In this document: positions 24,646 to 34,136 of the stretch, piece after piece | Layout of the letters: every line of letters starts with the position of its first letter | Numbering within the stretch: position 1 is the first letter of the stretch | Assembly: GCA_934271275.1 (NCBI GenBank) | Contig: CAKQRD010000006.1 | Coordinates: 62,001 to 126,000 of the forward strand | From: an uncultured Clostridia bacterium | GTDB lineage: Bacteria; Bacillota; Clostridia; Christensenellales; Borkfalkiaceae | DNA length: 64,000 bases | Direction: 5' to 3' | Made by a program: the position numbers and the translations under genes | Notes under the pieces: model-generated | What the model was told of the DNA's origin: nothing | Databases searched by the model: none | What the model saw: only the letters and a program-made list of their open reading frames with translations

Positions 24646-25252
24646 ATTCTTTCAAAGGGTTAAAAGCGCGCTCGTGAGAAAGAGTCGTAAACTCGTCGTG
24701 ACCGGGATAAACCGTGTAGTCGCCTTTTAGCGCGAAAAGCTTCTGCACCGAGCGCACGAGAGCCTCGAAATCGCCCGTCGGAAAATCCGTTCTGCCGACC
24801 GATTCGCAAAACAGCGTGTCGCCCGTAAACAGCGCGTCGCCGACCTTGAACGTCAACGAGCCGTCCGTATGCCCGGCAGTTTCCAGCACTTCGATTTTAA
24901 TTCCGAAAAGGTTAAGCACGTCGCCGTCTTTTATCGTAACGTAGTCGGTAACGGGTTCGGCGGTTCTTCCGAAGCGCGAAGCGAGCGTATCGCCCGCGGC
25001 AAGCTTTTTCCCGTCCTTTTCGCTTATATAAACGGTCGCGCCGTCCGCCGCGATTTTTGCGGCGTTGCCCGCGTGGTCGAAATGCGCGTGAGTAAGAAGC
25101 AGGGCTTTCACCTTAAAGCCGTTCTTCTCCTCGGTTTCTTTTATAAGCTTATAGTTTTCTCCGCCGTCTATAAGCACGGCGTTCCCGTCCTCGCCCACGA
25201 GAAAATAGCTGTTCACGCGGAGCGGTCCGGAAGATAAGTGATATAATTTCAT
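24635..25252 (-). CDS. MBL-fold metallo-hydrolase (glyoxalase II-like)
   Basis: A 205-residue metallo-beta-lactamase-fold hydrolase. The zinc motif THAHFDH is at 54-60, GHTDGS and FTGDTLF supply later ligands, and the C-terminal YPGHDEFTTL carries the last histidine. It belongs to the group annotated as hydroxyacylglutathione-hydrolase-like, commonly found between relA and hemZ in Firmicutes; the substrate is unknown. No strong ribosome binding site is seen. It overlaps hemZ by 11 nt. Confidence 0.9.
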   Translation of the reverse strand: MKLYHLSSGPLRVNSYFLVGEDGNAVLIDGGENYKLIKETEEKNGFKVKALLLTHAHFDHAGNAAKIAADGATVYISEKDGKKLAAGDTLASRFGRTAEPVTDYVTIKDGDVLNLFGIKIEVLETAGHTDGSLTFKVGDALFTGDTLFCESVGRTDFPTGDFEALVRSVQKLFALKGDYTVYPGHDEFTTLSHERAFNPLKEYER

Positions 25253-25323
25253 AATTAAATATTAAGCCCGAAATATCAAACGCAAAAACGTTAAGCAACG
25301 TTAAACGCGGAAAAATCGGAAAA

Positions 25324-27453
25324 TCAGGTCGTGGTTCTGAATACGTCGGTAATCTTGGGGTTTGCGGCAAGCTTGTTGATAAGTCTGTCCAGCTCGTCCT
25401 TGCCGTTTAAGCGAATATTGAAATCGACTATGACCTGCCCCGTTTTCGCGTCCGTTCTGCCGTTCGTCGAAACGATTTCGAGTTTAAGCTCCGCGACCGC
25501 CGCCGCGACCTCGGTAAGTATCTGCGTTTGCGTGTCGCCGATAACCTTTACGCCCGCGTTATAAACGCTTGCGGCTTTATCCAGCCAGCTGACCTCGATA
25601 AGCCTCTCCGGCTCTGCGTTTTTAAGGTTCGGGCAATCCTTTCTATGTACGGTTACGCCGTGTCCGCGGGAAATGAACCCGACTATCGCGTCGCCCGGCA
25701 CGGGATTGCAACACCCCGCAAACCTGACGAGTATGCCCGTCATATCCTTTACTTTTACGCTGCTCGCCTTTTCGGGACGGAGCGAAAAATACTTGGTAAT
25801 TTCCTGTTTCGGTTGTTTCTTGCGGTAGAAATCGAGAAGCTTTACGATTACCTGATTGACGCTTACCGCGCCGTAGCCTATCGAAGCGAACATTTCCTCC
25901 GTGCTGTTAAAGGACATTTTGGAGGAAAGCACGAGAAACGATTCTTCTGTAAGAAGCTCCGACAGGTTGTAGCCGCGGCGTTTCGCCTCGTCCTCCAACA
26001 TCGTTTTACCCGTTTTCGCGTTCTCGCTCTTCATCACGCGCTTGAAAAACTGACGGATTTTAACGCGCGCGCTCGGATTTTTGACTATTTTCAGCCAGTC
26101 CCACGAAGGTCCTTTCGAGTGCGGAGAAGTGATTATTTCAACGACGTCGCCGACTTTGAGCGTGCTGCCGAGCGGCACCATTTTGCCGTTCACCTTCGCG
26201 CCGACGCACTTGTCGCCGACCGCGGAGTGAATGCTGTATGCAAAATCTATGGGCGTGGCGTCTTTGGGAAGACTTTTTACGTCCCCGTTCGGGGTGAAAA
26301 CGAGAACTTCCGAATTATAAAGGTCGCCCTTTAACGAGGTCAGAAATTCCTTGCTGTCCTTTAAGCCGCCCTGCCATTCCATAACCTCCCGTATCCACGA
26401 AAGCCGCTGGTCGAGGTCGTCGCCTTCTTTCTTTTCCTTATATTTCCAGTGCGCCGCGATACCGTATTCGGCGGCGTGATTCATCTCGTAAGTTCGTATC
26501 TGAATTTCAAACGTTCTGCCGTAATTCGTGACTACCGTCGTATGGAGCGAACGATATAGGTTGGGCTTCGGGGTTGCGATATAGTCCTTTATCCGCCCCG
26601 GAACGGGCTTCCACTTGTTGTGAATTTTGCCGAGAATCTCGTAGCACTCGTCAACCGTATCGACTATAACCCTTATCGCCACCGTGTCGTAAATCTGGTC
26701 GAGAGTTTTGCCCTTTTCTTTCATCTTGCGATAAATGCTGTAAAGATGCTTTCTCCGCCCGAAAACTTCGCCAGATATTCCCGAATCTTCCATCATCTGT
26801 CTTACGTCCGCGATAACGTGGTCTATAAACCCTACGCTCGCCTTAAAACGCTTGTCGAGTTCGGTGGAAATATATTCGTAAAAATCCGGTTCGAGATATT
26901 TAAGACACAAATCTTCCAGCTCGCACTTAATCTGCGAAATGCCGAGTCTGCCCGCGAGCGGCGCGTAAATTTCCAGAGTTTCCCGCGCCATACGCTGCTG
27001 ACGCTCGACCGAAAGGAAGTTCAGAGAACGCATATTGTGCAGTCTGTCCGCAAGCTTGATAATTATAACCCTTATATCCTTTGCCATCGCGACGAAAAGT
27101 TTGCGGAAGTTTTCTGCCTGTTCCTCTTCCTGCGAGGTAAATTCTATCCTTTCGAGCTTGGTTACGCCCTGAACGAGCAGCAAAACCTCGTCGCCGAATT
27201 CTTTCTTTATATCGCCCTCGGAAACGGGGGTATCCTCAATGACGTCGTGAAGAAACGCCGCCGCGACCGTCGCCGCGTCGAGTCCCAAATCGAGAAGAAT
27301 ACCCGCGACGGTACACGGGTGAATGAAATACTCTTCCCCGCTCGCGCGCTTCTGGTTTTCGTGCGCCTTTTTGGCAAAGTCGTAAGCCTTTTCTGTAAGC
27401 TCCAAATCCTTGCCCGTATAAGTCGATTGTAAACGTTCGTAAATTTCCGTCAT
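25324..27453 (-). CDS. relA: Bifunctional (p)ppGpp synthetase/hydrolase RelA/SpoT
   Basis: A 709-residue Rsh enzyme of the stringent response. The hydrolase HD domain (about 25-190) has FLHDVIEDT at 67-75; the synthetase domain (about 220-350) has KDYIATPKPNLYRSLHT; a TGS domain (about 385-445, VFTPNGDVKSLPKDATP) and a C-terminal ACT domain (about 635-709) follow. Both catalytic sites look intact, so it should make and degrade the alarmone. The ATG overlaps the recJ stop (ATGA), implying translational coupling. Confidence 0.97.
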   Translation of the reverse strand: MTEIYERLQSTYTGKDLELTEKAYDFAKKAHENQKRASGEEYFIHPCTVAGILLDLGLDAATVAAAFLHDVIEDTPVSEGDIKKEFGDEVLLLVQGVTKLERIEFTSQEEEQAENFRKLFVAMAKDIRVIIIKLADRLHNMRSLNFLSVERQQRMARETLEIYAPLAGRLGISQIKCELEDLCLKYLEPDFYEYISTELDKRFKASVGFIDHVIADVRQMMEDSGISGEVFGRRKHLYSIYRKMKEKGKTLDQIYDTVAIRVIVDTVDECYEILGKIHNKWKPVPGRIKDYIATPKPNLYRSLHTTVVTNYGRTFEIQIRTYEMNHAAEYGIAAHWKYKEKKEGDDLDQRLSWIREVMEWQGGLKDSKEFLTSLKGDLYNSEVLVFTPNGDVKSLPKDATPIDFAYSIHSAVGDKCVGAKVNGKMVPLGSTLKVGDVVEIITSPHSKGPSWDWLKIVKNPSARVKIRQFFKRVMKSENAKTGKTMLEDEAKRRGYNLSELLTEESFLVLSSKMSFNSTEEMFASIGYGAVSVNQVIVKLLDFYRKKQPKQEITKYFSLRPEKASSVKVKDMTGILVRFAGCCNPVPGDAIVGFISRGHGVTVHRKDCPNLKNAEPERLIEVSWLDKAASVYNAGVKVIGDTQTQILTEVAAAVAELKLEIVSTNGRTDAKTGQVIVDFNIRLNGKDELDRLINKLAANPKITDVFRTTT

Positions 27454-29936
27454 AATTTTACCGCCGTTTTTACCGCTTTATATATCGTCGAGTTATCGAG
27501 CGCGGATTTTACCCGCGCGTCGAATAAAAGTCTGCCGTTTTCTATCGTGAATATCCCGAGTTCCAAAAACGTTTCCGCAGAGAAAATAAACTGCGCCGCG
27601 GAAAAGCTCGGTTTATATTCTACGAAAGCCTCCGCCGTACCGATGAACGGCTTGCCGTTCAAAGAAAGCAGATAAGAAAAAACTCTTGCGAATTCGCCCC
27701 TGTCCGCGCTCGCGCCCGAAAGCAGTCGAGAATACCCGTCGAGCGTTTTATTCGCAGATACGGGAAGCCCGAAATCTTTTACCGCCACGGGCTTATCGAG
27801 ATACACTATCTCGCCGTGTTCGCCGCAAGCCTCAGAAAGCGAAACGACGACGCAATCGGCGGCAGAGCGCTCGGGCGGGCGGAAGAAATAGATTTCCGGT
27901 CTTTTGCCGCTCTCGTCCTCTCCGTTCTCGCCGTAGCCGTAATATTTAAGGTTTTTATAATCGGAAACGGCGTATAGCGTGCCGAGTCCTTTCTCTATCG
28001 GGCGTGCCTCGAAATCGTCCGCATTGTCTAACGTTGCCGCGGCAAAACAGAAAGTCGCAGAAGCGGTATCCGAAGTCGCCGCGGTATCAAACGCTTCCGT
28101 GGCGGTATCGCAAGCCGTAGAGGAGTCGTCGAGGATAGCCGCCGTATCCGAAGCCGACGCGCCGAAGCCACCGGCCGCCGTCGTCGCGGTTGCGCCGTTT
28201 TTACCGTTCTCGCCCGTTCCGAGAAGCTTTTTCAGCTCGTTCCTCAAAACGAACGGATCTATTGCGGACAAATCGGACTTATCGGTAAGCACGTTTTTCA
28301 CGAAGCCCTTAACGTATTCTTTGCCGCCGAATATAGAACGGTTTATCTCGAACACGACGGTCTTTTTTACGGGAAGAGCCAGAACCTCCACGTTCCCGCC
28401 CCCGCCGAAATCGAGCATTTCGCCCGCTTCAAGGTTAAACGTATAATGCGGAGAACCCTTTTTCAGAGGTCTCGAAATAACGCCGCTTTCCTCTTCCGCC
28501 GTAAACAACGGGCGGCGATTGCCTACCCCGAACGGTTCGAGCATATCTAATTCTTTTGCGAAACGCGCGTCTATTTTTCCCTGTATATTCCACTCCGCAA
28601 ACACGGTTTTTTCCGCTTTTGCAAGGAGTTTTCTTTCTTTAACGTAAGCGCAGATACCGGCGCGGAGCAACTCGTAATTTTCTTTCGTAACGGCAACGCC
28701 CGCCGCCTGCGAGTGTCCGCCGAACTCGACGGTCAAATCTTTAACGGCGCAGAGAGCCTCGAAAATATTGACTTCGGGAACGCTTCTCGCCGAGCCTTTA
28801 TAGCCGCCGTCCACCCCCGCGAACACTATAACGGGACGTGAAAAATCTTCCGAAAGCCTCGCCGCGACGATGCCGATAAAGCCCGTACGCCATTTTTCGC
28901 TCGCAACCAGAATAACGGGATCGAAGAACGAATTTTCGCGGTGAATAAGTTCTTTCGCTTCCTTATACATATCGTCGCACTCGACCTGCCGCTGAACGTT
29001 ATAAGCGGAAAGCTTCACGCATCTGTCGAACACGACGTTCTCGTCGTCAGAGGTAAACGCTTCGAGCGCGGCTTTCGCGTCGCCCATTCTGCCGCCGGCG
29101 TTAAGTCTCGGCGCGACCTGAAACGCGAGCGTTTGCGCCGTCGCTTTTTTGTTGTCGCCGAGAAGATTTTTAAAAACCGCTCTCGGTCTCGGCGCGTTGA
29201 TAAGTTTAAGCCCTTCCGCCACTATCGAACGATTTTCTTCTATCAAATCCATACTGTCGGCAACGGTGGCGAGCGCGGCAAGGTCTAAATAATCGTCCGC
29301 CTTTTCGCCGATGAGCGCGCGGGAAAGCTTATACGCGACGCCCGCCCCGCAAAGCCCGTTAAACGGATATTCCTGCCCCGCGATTTTCGGATCTATTCTC
29401 ACGCAGTCGGGCAAAATTTCGGGTGGCTCGTGGTGGTCGGTAACGATAACGTCTATCCCGCGTTTTTTCAGTTCCTCTATCTTTTCCGCGTCCGAAATGC
29501 CGCAGTCCACCGTTATGAGAAGGTTTATCGGGCGATTTTTTCGCACCTCGTCCACGAGCGAAACGTTAAGCCCGTAGCCGTCCTCTCGCTCGGGAACGAT
29601 TTTTTCCGCATTTATCCCGAATTCCGCAAGAGCTTTCGTGAGTATCGCCGTCGCGCAGATTCCGTCCGCGTCGTAATCGCCGAAAACGAGTACGCTATCA
29701 CCATCGTCTCTCGCACGGGTTATGCGCGCAACGGCTTCTTTCATTCCCGAAAGAAGAAGCGGATCTCCGAACGCTGTTTTATCGGGAGAAAGGAAACGGC
29801 GGGCTTTTTCCTTCGTGTCCGCGCCGCGGAAATACAGAAGCCGCGCGGTGTCGAACGTCACGCCGAGTTCGCCCGCGAGATTTCTTATCGCGAGCGTTTC
29901 CTGTCCGTCGGGCGTTTTTCCGTATAAAAGCTTCAT
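27450..29936 (-). CDS. recJ: Single-stranded-DNA-specific exonuclease RecJ
   Basis: An 828-residue 5'-3' exonuclease of recombination and repair. The DHH phosphoesterase part has DYDADG at 87-92 and VTDHHEPPE near 165; the DHHA1 part has GGHSQAAGVAV near 400. The OB region follows. From about 573 to 640 there is a low-complexity insert of Ala/Thr/Ser/Asp (TATTAAGGFGASASDTAAIL...), unusual for RecJ, ahead of a C-terminal Firmicutes-type extension. It overlaps relA by 4 nt and follows secDF, the standard order. Confidence 0.95.
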   Translation of the reverse strand: MKLLYGKTPDGQETLAIRNLAGELGVTFDTARLLYFRGADTKEKARRFLSPDKTAFGDPLLLSGMKEAVARITRARDDGDSVLVFGDYDADGICATAILTKALAEFGINAEKIVPEREDGYGLNVSLVDEVRKNRPINLLITVDCGISDAEKIEELKKRGIDVIVTDHHEPPEILPDCVRIDPKIAGQEYPFNGLCGAGVAYKLSRALIGEKADDYLDLAALATVADSMDLIEENRSIVAEGLKLINAPRPRAVFKNLLGDNKKATAQTLAFQVAPRLNAGGRMGDAKAALEAFTSDDENVVFDRCVKLSAYNVQRQVECDDMYKEAKELIHRENSFFDPVILVASEKWRTGFIGIVAARLSEDFSRPVIVFAGVDGGYKGSARSVPEVNIFEALCAVKDLTVEFGGHSQAAGVAVTKENYELLRAGICAYVKERKLLAKAEKTVFAEWNIQGKIDARFAKELDMLEPFGVGNRRPLFTAEEESGVISRPLKKGSPHYTFNLEAGEMLDFGGGGNVEVLALPVKKTVVFEINRSIFGGKEYVKGFVKNVLTDKSDLSAIDPFVLRNELKKLLGTGENGKNGATATTAAGGFGASASDTAAILDDSSTACDTATEAFDTAATSDTASATFCFAAATLDNADDFEARPIEKGLGTLYAVSDYKNLKYYGYGENGEDESGKRPEIYFFRPPERSAADCVVVSLSEACGEHGEIVYLDKPVAVKDFGLPVSANKTLDGYSRLLSGASADRGEFARVFSYLLSLNGKPFIGTAEAFVEYKPSFSAAQFIFSAETFLELGIFTIENGRLLFDARVKSALDNSTIYKAVKTAVKL

Positions 29937-29963
29937 ATATTTTTTCTCCCGTTTAATAAGACG

Positions 29964-29992
29964 ATAAGGCGGAAGGAAAATTTCCGCCTTAT
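29964..29992 (-). other. Hairpin between secF and recJ
   Basis: A perfect 11-bp stem (ATAAGGCGGAA / TTCCGCCTTAT) with a 7-nt loop lies between the two genes. No following T-run is seen on the minus strand, so it may be a weak terminator or a processing/stability element. Confidence 0.45.
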
Positions 29993-30044
29993 AGCCGTAA
30001 TGCCTTAATAATTTTTGTAATTTCTCATAAATTCGCGGAGCGAA

Positions 30045-30929
30045 TTAACGTTTATCTTTCTTGATTGCCGTGTAAATTACGGGCGTGAAAGCGAACGCCG
30101 CAAAATACGAAACGACAGCCGCAATCAGAATCTGCACGCCGACGAAAAGCATACCCGTCGCGCCGAGGATAAGTCCGAGCGACGCGAAAGATACCGCAGC
30201 AACCGCCAAAGCGAAAAACGCGAAGTTAAATCTCTCAAAACTCAAAGCCGCGCCTTTTGCCGCAACGTCCGCCGTCGATAATTTTTCGTCCGTAACCATT
30301 CTTGCGGTTTCTCTGAATCTGTTGCACATAACCACCGAAAGCACCGCGCCGAGCGTTGCCGCCGCCGCAAGCCCCGTCGCAAAGAACGTGTCTGCGGGAA
30401 CGCGGGTTATCGCAACCAAAGAAGCGTATAACAGCGCGGAGAGGACTGCGGAAACGAGTACGGCAATGCCGCTCGCAAGCTTTTCCGCGATGAGCGCGTA
30501 CACGAAGGTAACGACGACAGCGATTGCTATGGCAAGCACGGTATACGCGATCGCCGTTTTATTTCCTTTTTCCGCCACGGTTTCGCCGATGGTCACGGTA
30601 GTCTCGTAGCCCTCGGGAGCTTTCGCCGCGTTTTCGAGCGCGTCCGCCTTTATGCCGTCTATTTTGTCGAAGCGATAAATCGCGCCGTCCTCCAAGGTCT
30701 GTTTGGAGGAATACTTACAATTAACGTCCGCGAAATATTTTTCCGCGCCGTCCGTCGCCGTTTTTTCGACGCCGTTCACGCTTCCTGCGACGGTTACTTT
30801 GATTTCGTAAGAGTTTTTATAAGCCGCGGAATTGTTAAGTCCGAACACTCCCAGCATAACCATTCCGACGAGTACTGCGACGAGCGCGATTATTACCCAT
30901 GTTTTCCATTTGGAAACGATATTCTTCAT
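30045..30929 (-). CDS. secF: SecF-like translocase subunit, divergent
   Basis: A 294-residue membrane protein directly after secD (3-nt gap). It has one N-terminal membrane helix (about 10-32), a periplasm-facing region of about 90 residues and five further helices, the SecF topology. The usual N-terminal DFTGG motif is absent, and the helix normally containing GYSVNDTVV reads LGAVLSVVMCNRFRETARM, with only the NRFRE end recognisable. It is therefore a strongly diverged SecF. Position and topology support the call; activity is uncertain. The ribosome binding site GGAGG is strong. Confidence 0.75.
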   Translation of the reverse strand: MKNIVSKWKTWVIIALVAVLVGMVMLGVFGLNNSAAYKNSYEIKVTVAGSVNGVEKTATDGAEKYFADVNCKYSSKQTLEDGAIYRFDKIDGIKADALENAAKAPEGYETTVTIGETVAEKGNKTAIAYTVLAIAIAVVVTFVYALIAEKLASGIAVLVSAVLSALLYASLVAITRVPADTFFATGLAAAATLGAVLSVVMCNRFRETARMVTDEKLSTADVAAKGAALSFERFNFAFFALAVAAVSFASLGLILGATGMLFVGVQILIAAVVSYFAAFAFTPVIYTAIKKDKR

Positions 30930-30932
30930 TGT

Positions 30933-32267
30933 TTACGCCTCCTCCCTTTTAAGATTGAGGAACTTTTCGCCGTAGCCCGTTATCGGGAGAATAAGCGAAG
31001 CGAACATTCTCGCAAAGAGCATAGTCGAGATATAAGAAACGACCGCGCCGATACCGAAGGTTATCGCAAAGCCCTTGACCGTTCCCGTAGTTAAAAGGAA
31101 CAGGCAGAGCGCGACCGCCGCCGCCGCGACGCACGCGCCGAGTATCGGGAAAGTGGAACGACGGAAGCCGTTCTTGACCGCGGTTTTGGTCATTTTGCCG
31201 TTTTTGAATTCCTCGGTAATTCTTCTGTAAATTATCATCAATCCGTCCGCGGTGAGTATGGTCGAAAGAATTATTCCGAACACTCCGCCGAGCGAAAGCT
31301 TGACGCCGGGGACTGCGATAAGCATAAGCGCTTCTATCAAAAGGAACAGAATAAGCGTAAGCCCCGAGATAAAGCCGTAACCCTTGCCGAGTACGAAGAA
31401 CGCGACGACGATAAGTATCGCGACCGCATAAATCGCAACCGCAGAGATAAGCGCGGCGTTTTCGCCGTACGGCGCGGAAACATCGACGCCGTCCGAAACG
31501 TCGTATTTATAAGCGAGACCGCCCGAGCTTATCTGAAGCGCGTTTCTTCTCGCGTCGGACTCGGTCGCCCCCTGCGAGCCGTCGAGCCACATAGAAAGGG
31601 TGCTGCCCGAAAAGCTGTTCGACGAAAGCTCCGAGTTCATAAGCGTGGTGTCTCCGAGAGTAACTTTAAGATAGAACGTACCCTCGCTCATTTTACTTTT
31701 GATTTCTTTGGTAGCGTAATCGGTAAAGTTTATCTCTATCCTGTAATACGCGCTGCCGCTGCCCGCGTCTATGCCCGCGTATTTCGCGTTCTTTATAACC
31801 GCGCCGTCCGTTAAAATCTCGTCGGTGGGGTTAGAAGAAGAGCCGCCGTAGAATTTCAGTTCGCCGTAAGCCGCCGCAACGTTTATGTCCTGCGTGAGCG
31901 CGGTGGTATCGGGTTCGCCGTATTTGTTGGTAGAAGCTTTCGCTTCTATTCTGATGTCGTAATCTTTAACCGCCTCGTCGGTGCTTTTCACCGCGGTCAC
32001 GGAATAAGTCTGATAGCCGAGGGCGTTCATTCTTTTTTCGAGCGTCTTTATAACCTCGTCTATATCCTCTACCTCTTCTACGTTGTCTTTGGCGAGCGTT
32101 AAGGTATACGCCGTGCCGCCTTTAAGATCGTAATCGAGTTCGATAGCACCTATAACGCCGTTGTAATTTTTTACGCCGACGGAAAAGGTAGCGAACGTCA
32201 TCGCGATAAGAAGCGCCATTAAAACGCAAACTATCGTAAGTAACGTAATTGACTTTCCTTTCTTCAT
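30933..32267 (-). CDS. secD: Protein translocase subunit SecD
   Basis: A 444-residue SecD, the proton-driven partner that pulls exported proteins through SecYEG. The N-terminal helix (about 5-27) is followed by DLKGGTAYTL (the P1 head motif) and IDEVIKTLEKRMNALG. The C-terminal half has five helices including ILSTILTADGLMIIYRRITEE, which retains the acidic residue of the AVDAN motif (TADG). CGGAGG sits before the ATG at 32267; 16 more codons are open upstream but unlike the family. It heads the secD-secF-recJ-relA group. Confidence 0.93.
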   Translation of the reverse strand: MKKGKSITLLTIVCVLMALLIAMTFATFSVGVKNYNGVIGAIELDYDLKGGTAYTLTLAKDNVEEVEDIDEVIKTLEKRMNALGYQTYSVTAVKSTDEAVKDYDIRIEAKASTNKYGEPDTTALTQDINVAAAYGELKFYGGSSSNPTDEILTDGAVIKNAKYAGIDAGSGSAYYRIEINFTDYATKEIKSKMSEGTFYLKVTLGDTTLMNSELSSNSFSGSTLSMWLDGSQGATESDARRNALQISSGGLAYKYDVSDGVDVSAPYGENAALISAVAIYAVAILIVVAFFVLGKGYGFISGLTLILFLLIEALMLIAVPGVKLSLGGVFGIILSTILTADGLMIIYRRITEEFKNGKMTKTAVKNGFRRSTFPILGACVAAAAVALCLFLLTTGTVKGFAITFGIGAVVSYISTMLFARMFASLILPITGYGEKFLNLKREEA

Positions 32268-32326
32268 TTTTGCCTCCGTGCAGAAACTTTCGCCCCTGCG
32301 ATACTCTTTAAACAAGCCTACTTAAA

Positions 32327-32356
32327 ATTATATAACATTTCCGCCCCTGCGGTCAA
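32327..32356 (-). promoter_or_regulatory. Promoter of the secDF operon
   Basis: On the minus strand: TTGACC (32351-32356), 18 bp, TATAAT (32327-32332); start near 32320, giving a 5' UTR of about 53 nt. Confidence 0.7.
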
Positions 32357-32452
32357 TGATATTTCGGAATTTTTTTCATAAAAAACCGTTTTACGACGAT
32401 TTTTATTGAATTTTTCGATTATGCGCGAGATTTTTCCCGCCGCCGTCACCCG

Positions 32453-33565
32453 TCACGAGCCGCCGCCAGAAAGATACAGCCACACGCCGAGCGCGACTAT
32501 CGCGACGCCGAGAAGTACGAGCGAAAGAATTTTCGGAACGGATTTAGGATACTTGCCCCACGTTTTACCCGTTTCGCCGTTGACGTAGAAATTGAAAAGC
32601 TTCTTTTTATAGCTGTAATTTCCGACGTATACGGGGAGCATAACGTATTTATAAGTCACCCGTTCGTGCCTTGTGGAAACGTTGATGTAATCCACTCGAT
32701 CGTAGGTATACTGCGAAAGAATCCCCCGTTCAAGCTCCTTGTCCATAACGGCTTTGGCTTTATTCCAGCAGTCCTCTATTCCGTCGTCGTACTGATACGC
32801 CATAAACCCGAGCAGGTAATTTTCTTCGTACACCTTGCCCGAATCGGTATCGTACGGGCGGAGCTTGTCCAGCTTTTTCTGATCGAGCTTCGAACCCGCG
32901 GTTATCAGCACGTCGTTGAAATTATAGTAGTAAGCGCCGCTTATGTTTCTCCACACGACGTAAGTTTCCGTTCTGCGGTTTTTGCCCGAACCTACCGTAC
33001 GCGTGTGCGTCGTGCCTATTCTGCCGTTATAAACCGACGAGGTATTACTGTCGAACGTAAAGCACGGTGTGTAAACGCCGTTCACGTTTTCCGCCGTCAG
33101 ACGTTTTTTGAATTTCCCCGGCGCGAAAAAGCGTTTTTTAGCCCACGCCTTGGAATATTCCACGGCCTTTTCTTCCCCGAACGCGAAAGGAATAAGCCCG
33201 TTGGGCTTAAGCCCCGCAAGCTCCTCCGTTTTACGAACGTGCGCCGTGCCGCAGAACGGGCAGATTTTAGCGGTCTGCCCCGCTTTCAGCACGACCTTCG
33301 CGCCGCAGTTATCGCAGGAAAAAACGACTGCTTCGTCGGCGTTCCATTGTCTGTCTTTTCCGAACGCGGAAGACAGATCGATTTCCTGCGCCGTTTCGTC
33401 TTTCTGAAATTCTACCTTCGTGCCGCAATGCGGACACGAAAGACACCCGTTTTCGGGATCAAAAACCATATTCGAGCCGCAGGACGGACATTTTTCCGTT
33501 TCCGTGCCGACTCTGCGACCTTCCGTGCCTATTTCTTCAAACCTTTTGCCGGCTTCTTCGCCCAT
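32453..33565 (-). CDS. Zinc-ribbon membrane-tethered protein of unknown function
   Basis: A 370-residue protein with two zinc ribbons near the N-terminus: CPSCG (26-30) with CPHCG, and CDNCG with CPFCG. A large soluble domain rich in Tyr/Asp follows (about 120-335, with NGVYTPCFTFDSN and YVMLPVYVGNYSYKKK). A single C-terminal membrane helix comes last (about 345-365). Similar proteins are often misannotated as PriA-like helicases or TFIIB-type ribbon proteins; no helicase motif is present here. The ribosome binding site is weak (AAGG). Function unknown. Confidence 0.8.
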   Translation of the reverse strand: MGEEAGKRFEEIGTEGRRVGTETEKCPSCGSNMVFDPENGCLSCPHCGTKVEFQKDETAQEIDLSSAFGKDRQWNADEAVVFSCDNCGAKVVLKAGQTAKICPFCGTAHVRKTEELAGLKPNGLIPFAFGEEKAVEYSKAWAKKRFFAPGKFKKRLTAENVNGVYTPCFTFDSNTSSVYNGRIGTTHTRTVGSGKNRRTETYVVWRNISGAYYYNFNDVLITAGSKLDQKKLDKLRPYDTDSGKVYEENYLLGFMAYQYDDGIEDCWNKAKAVMDKELERGILSQYTYDRVDYINVSTRHERVTYKYVMLPVYVGNYSYKKKLFNFYVNGETGKTWGKYPKSVPKILSLVLLGVAIVALGVWLYLSGGGS

Positions 33566-33606
33566 CTCGCCTTAATCCTTTTTACAGCGGTTTTCTTAAA
33601 GTACGA

Positions 33607-33807
33607 TTAGTTCTCGGGAGCGTTAAGCTCTTCGAGCATTTTCGCAAGGTCCGCGCCGTGAACGTCCGCCGCTTCGCCGACGGTTTCGCCGTGAGCGAGC
33701 GCGCAACCGAGACAGTGCATACCGTATTTCATAAGGATTTCGCCCGCCTTGGGGTTAATCTGAATAGCCTCGAAAATAGTAGTGTTTTCGGTAATTTTGT
33801 TTGCCAT
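33607..33807 (-). CDS. DUF1858 (hybrid-cluster-associated redox disulfide) protein
   Basis: A 66-residue single-domain protein: TTIFEAIQINPKAGEILMKYGMHCLGCALA, then HGETVGEAADVHGADL. The CLGC pair is the conserved redox or metal site. The family often accompanies hybrid-cluster protein and anaerobic redox genes and is thought to form a disulfide; the role is not proven. GGAGG precedes the ATG. It has its own strong promoter and is a separate unit. Confidence 0.88.
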   Translation of the reverse strand: MANKITENTTIFEAIQINPKAGEILMKYGMHCLGCALAHGETVGEAADVHGADLAKMLEELNAPEN

Positions 33808-33858
33808 AAAAATCGTTCCTCCGATTTATATTTTTATCAGTTCGGGATTGACCGACAA

Positions 33859-33890
33859 AAAAACGGTAAAACCCGAGATTTCACCGTTTT
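33859..33890 (-). other. 5'-end hairpin of the DUF1858 transcript
   Basis: Minus-strand arms AAAACGGTGAAA and TTTTACCGTTTT (one G-U) with loop TCTCGGG, followed by TTT. The predicted start point (about 33884) lies inside the 5' arm, so about the last 6 bp of the arm plus the loop and 3' arm form at the very 5' end. It may stabilise the mRNA rather than terminate it. The remainder of the gap up to 34136 contains the promoter and no gene. Confidence 0.45.
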
Positions 33891-33919
33891 ATTATATAAT
33901 TATTTTCGTTATAAGTCAA
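33891..33919 (-). promoter_or_regulatory. Promoter of the DUF1858 gene
   Basis: On the minus strand: TTGACT (33914-33919), 17 bp, TATAAT (33891-33896); near-consensus, start near 33884. Confidence 0.75.
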
Positions 33920-34136
33920 TACTTTTCGGGGTTTTGTTCTTTGCTAAAATCAAAATTCCCGTTTTTTCTCTTAAAAATCTTGCGAGTGCGGTTCGCTTTG
34001 TCGCCGAGGTTCGGGGCGATTCGCCATAAAAGCCCGCGAACTCGTCTTTATCGCCGCGCCGCGTTGCGTCCGTGCGCCGCCGTTTCCGCATAACCTCGCC
34101 GCGCCGCATTGCAGCAAAATTTTCAGGGCAAAATCG

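Noticed and set aside
25528..27432. Two long plus-strand frames (about 270 codons each) opposite relA
   Set aside because: They are mirror frames of a well-conserved gene, without start signals or domains.
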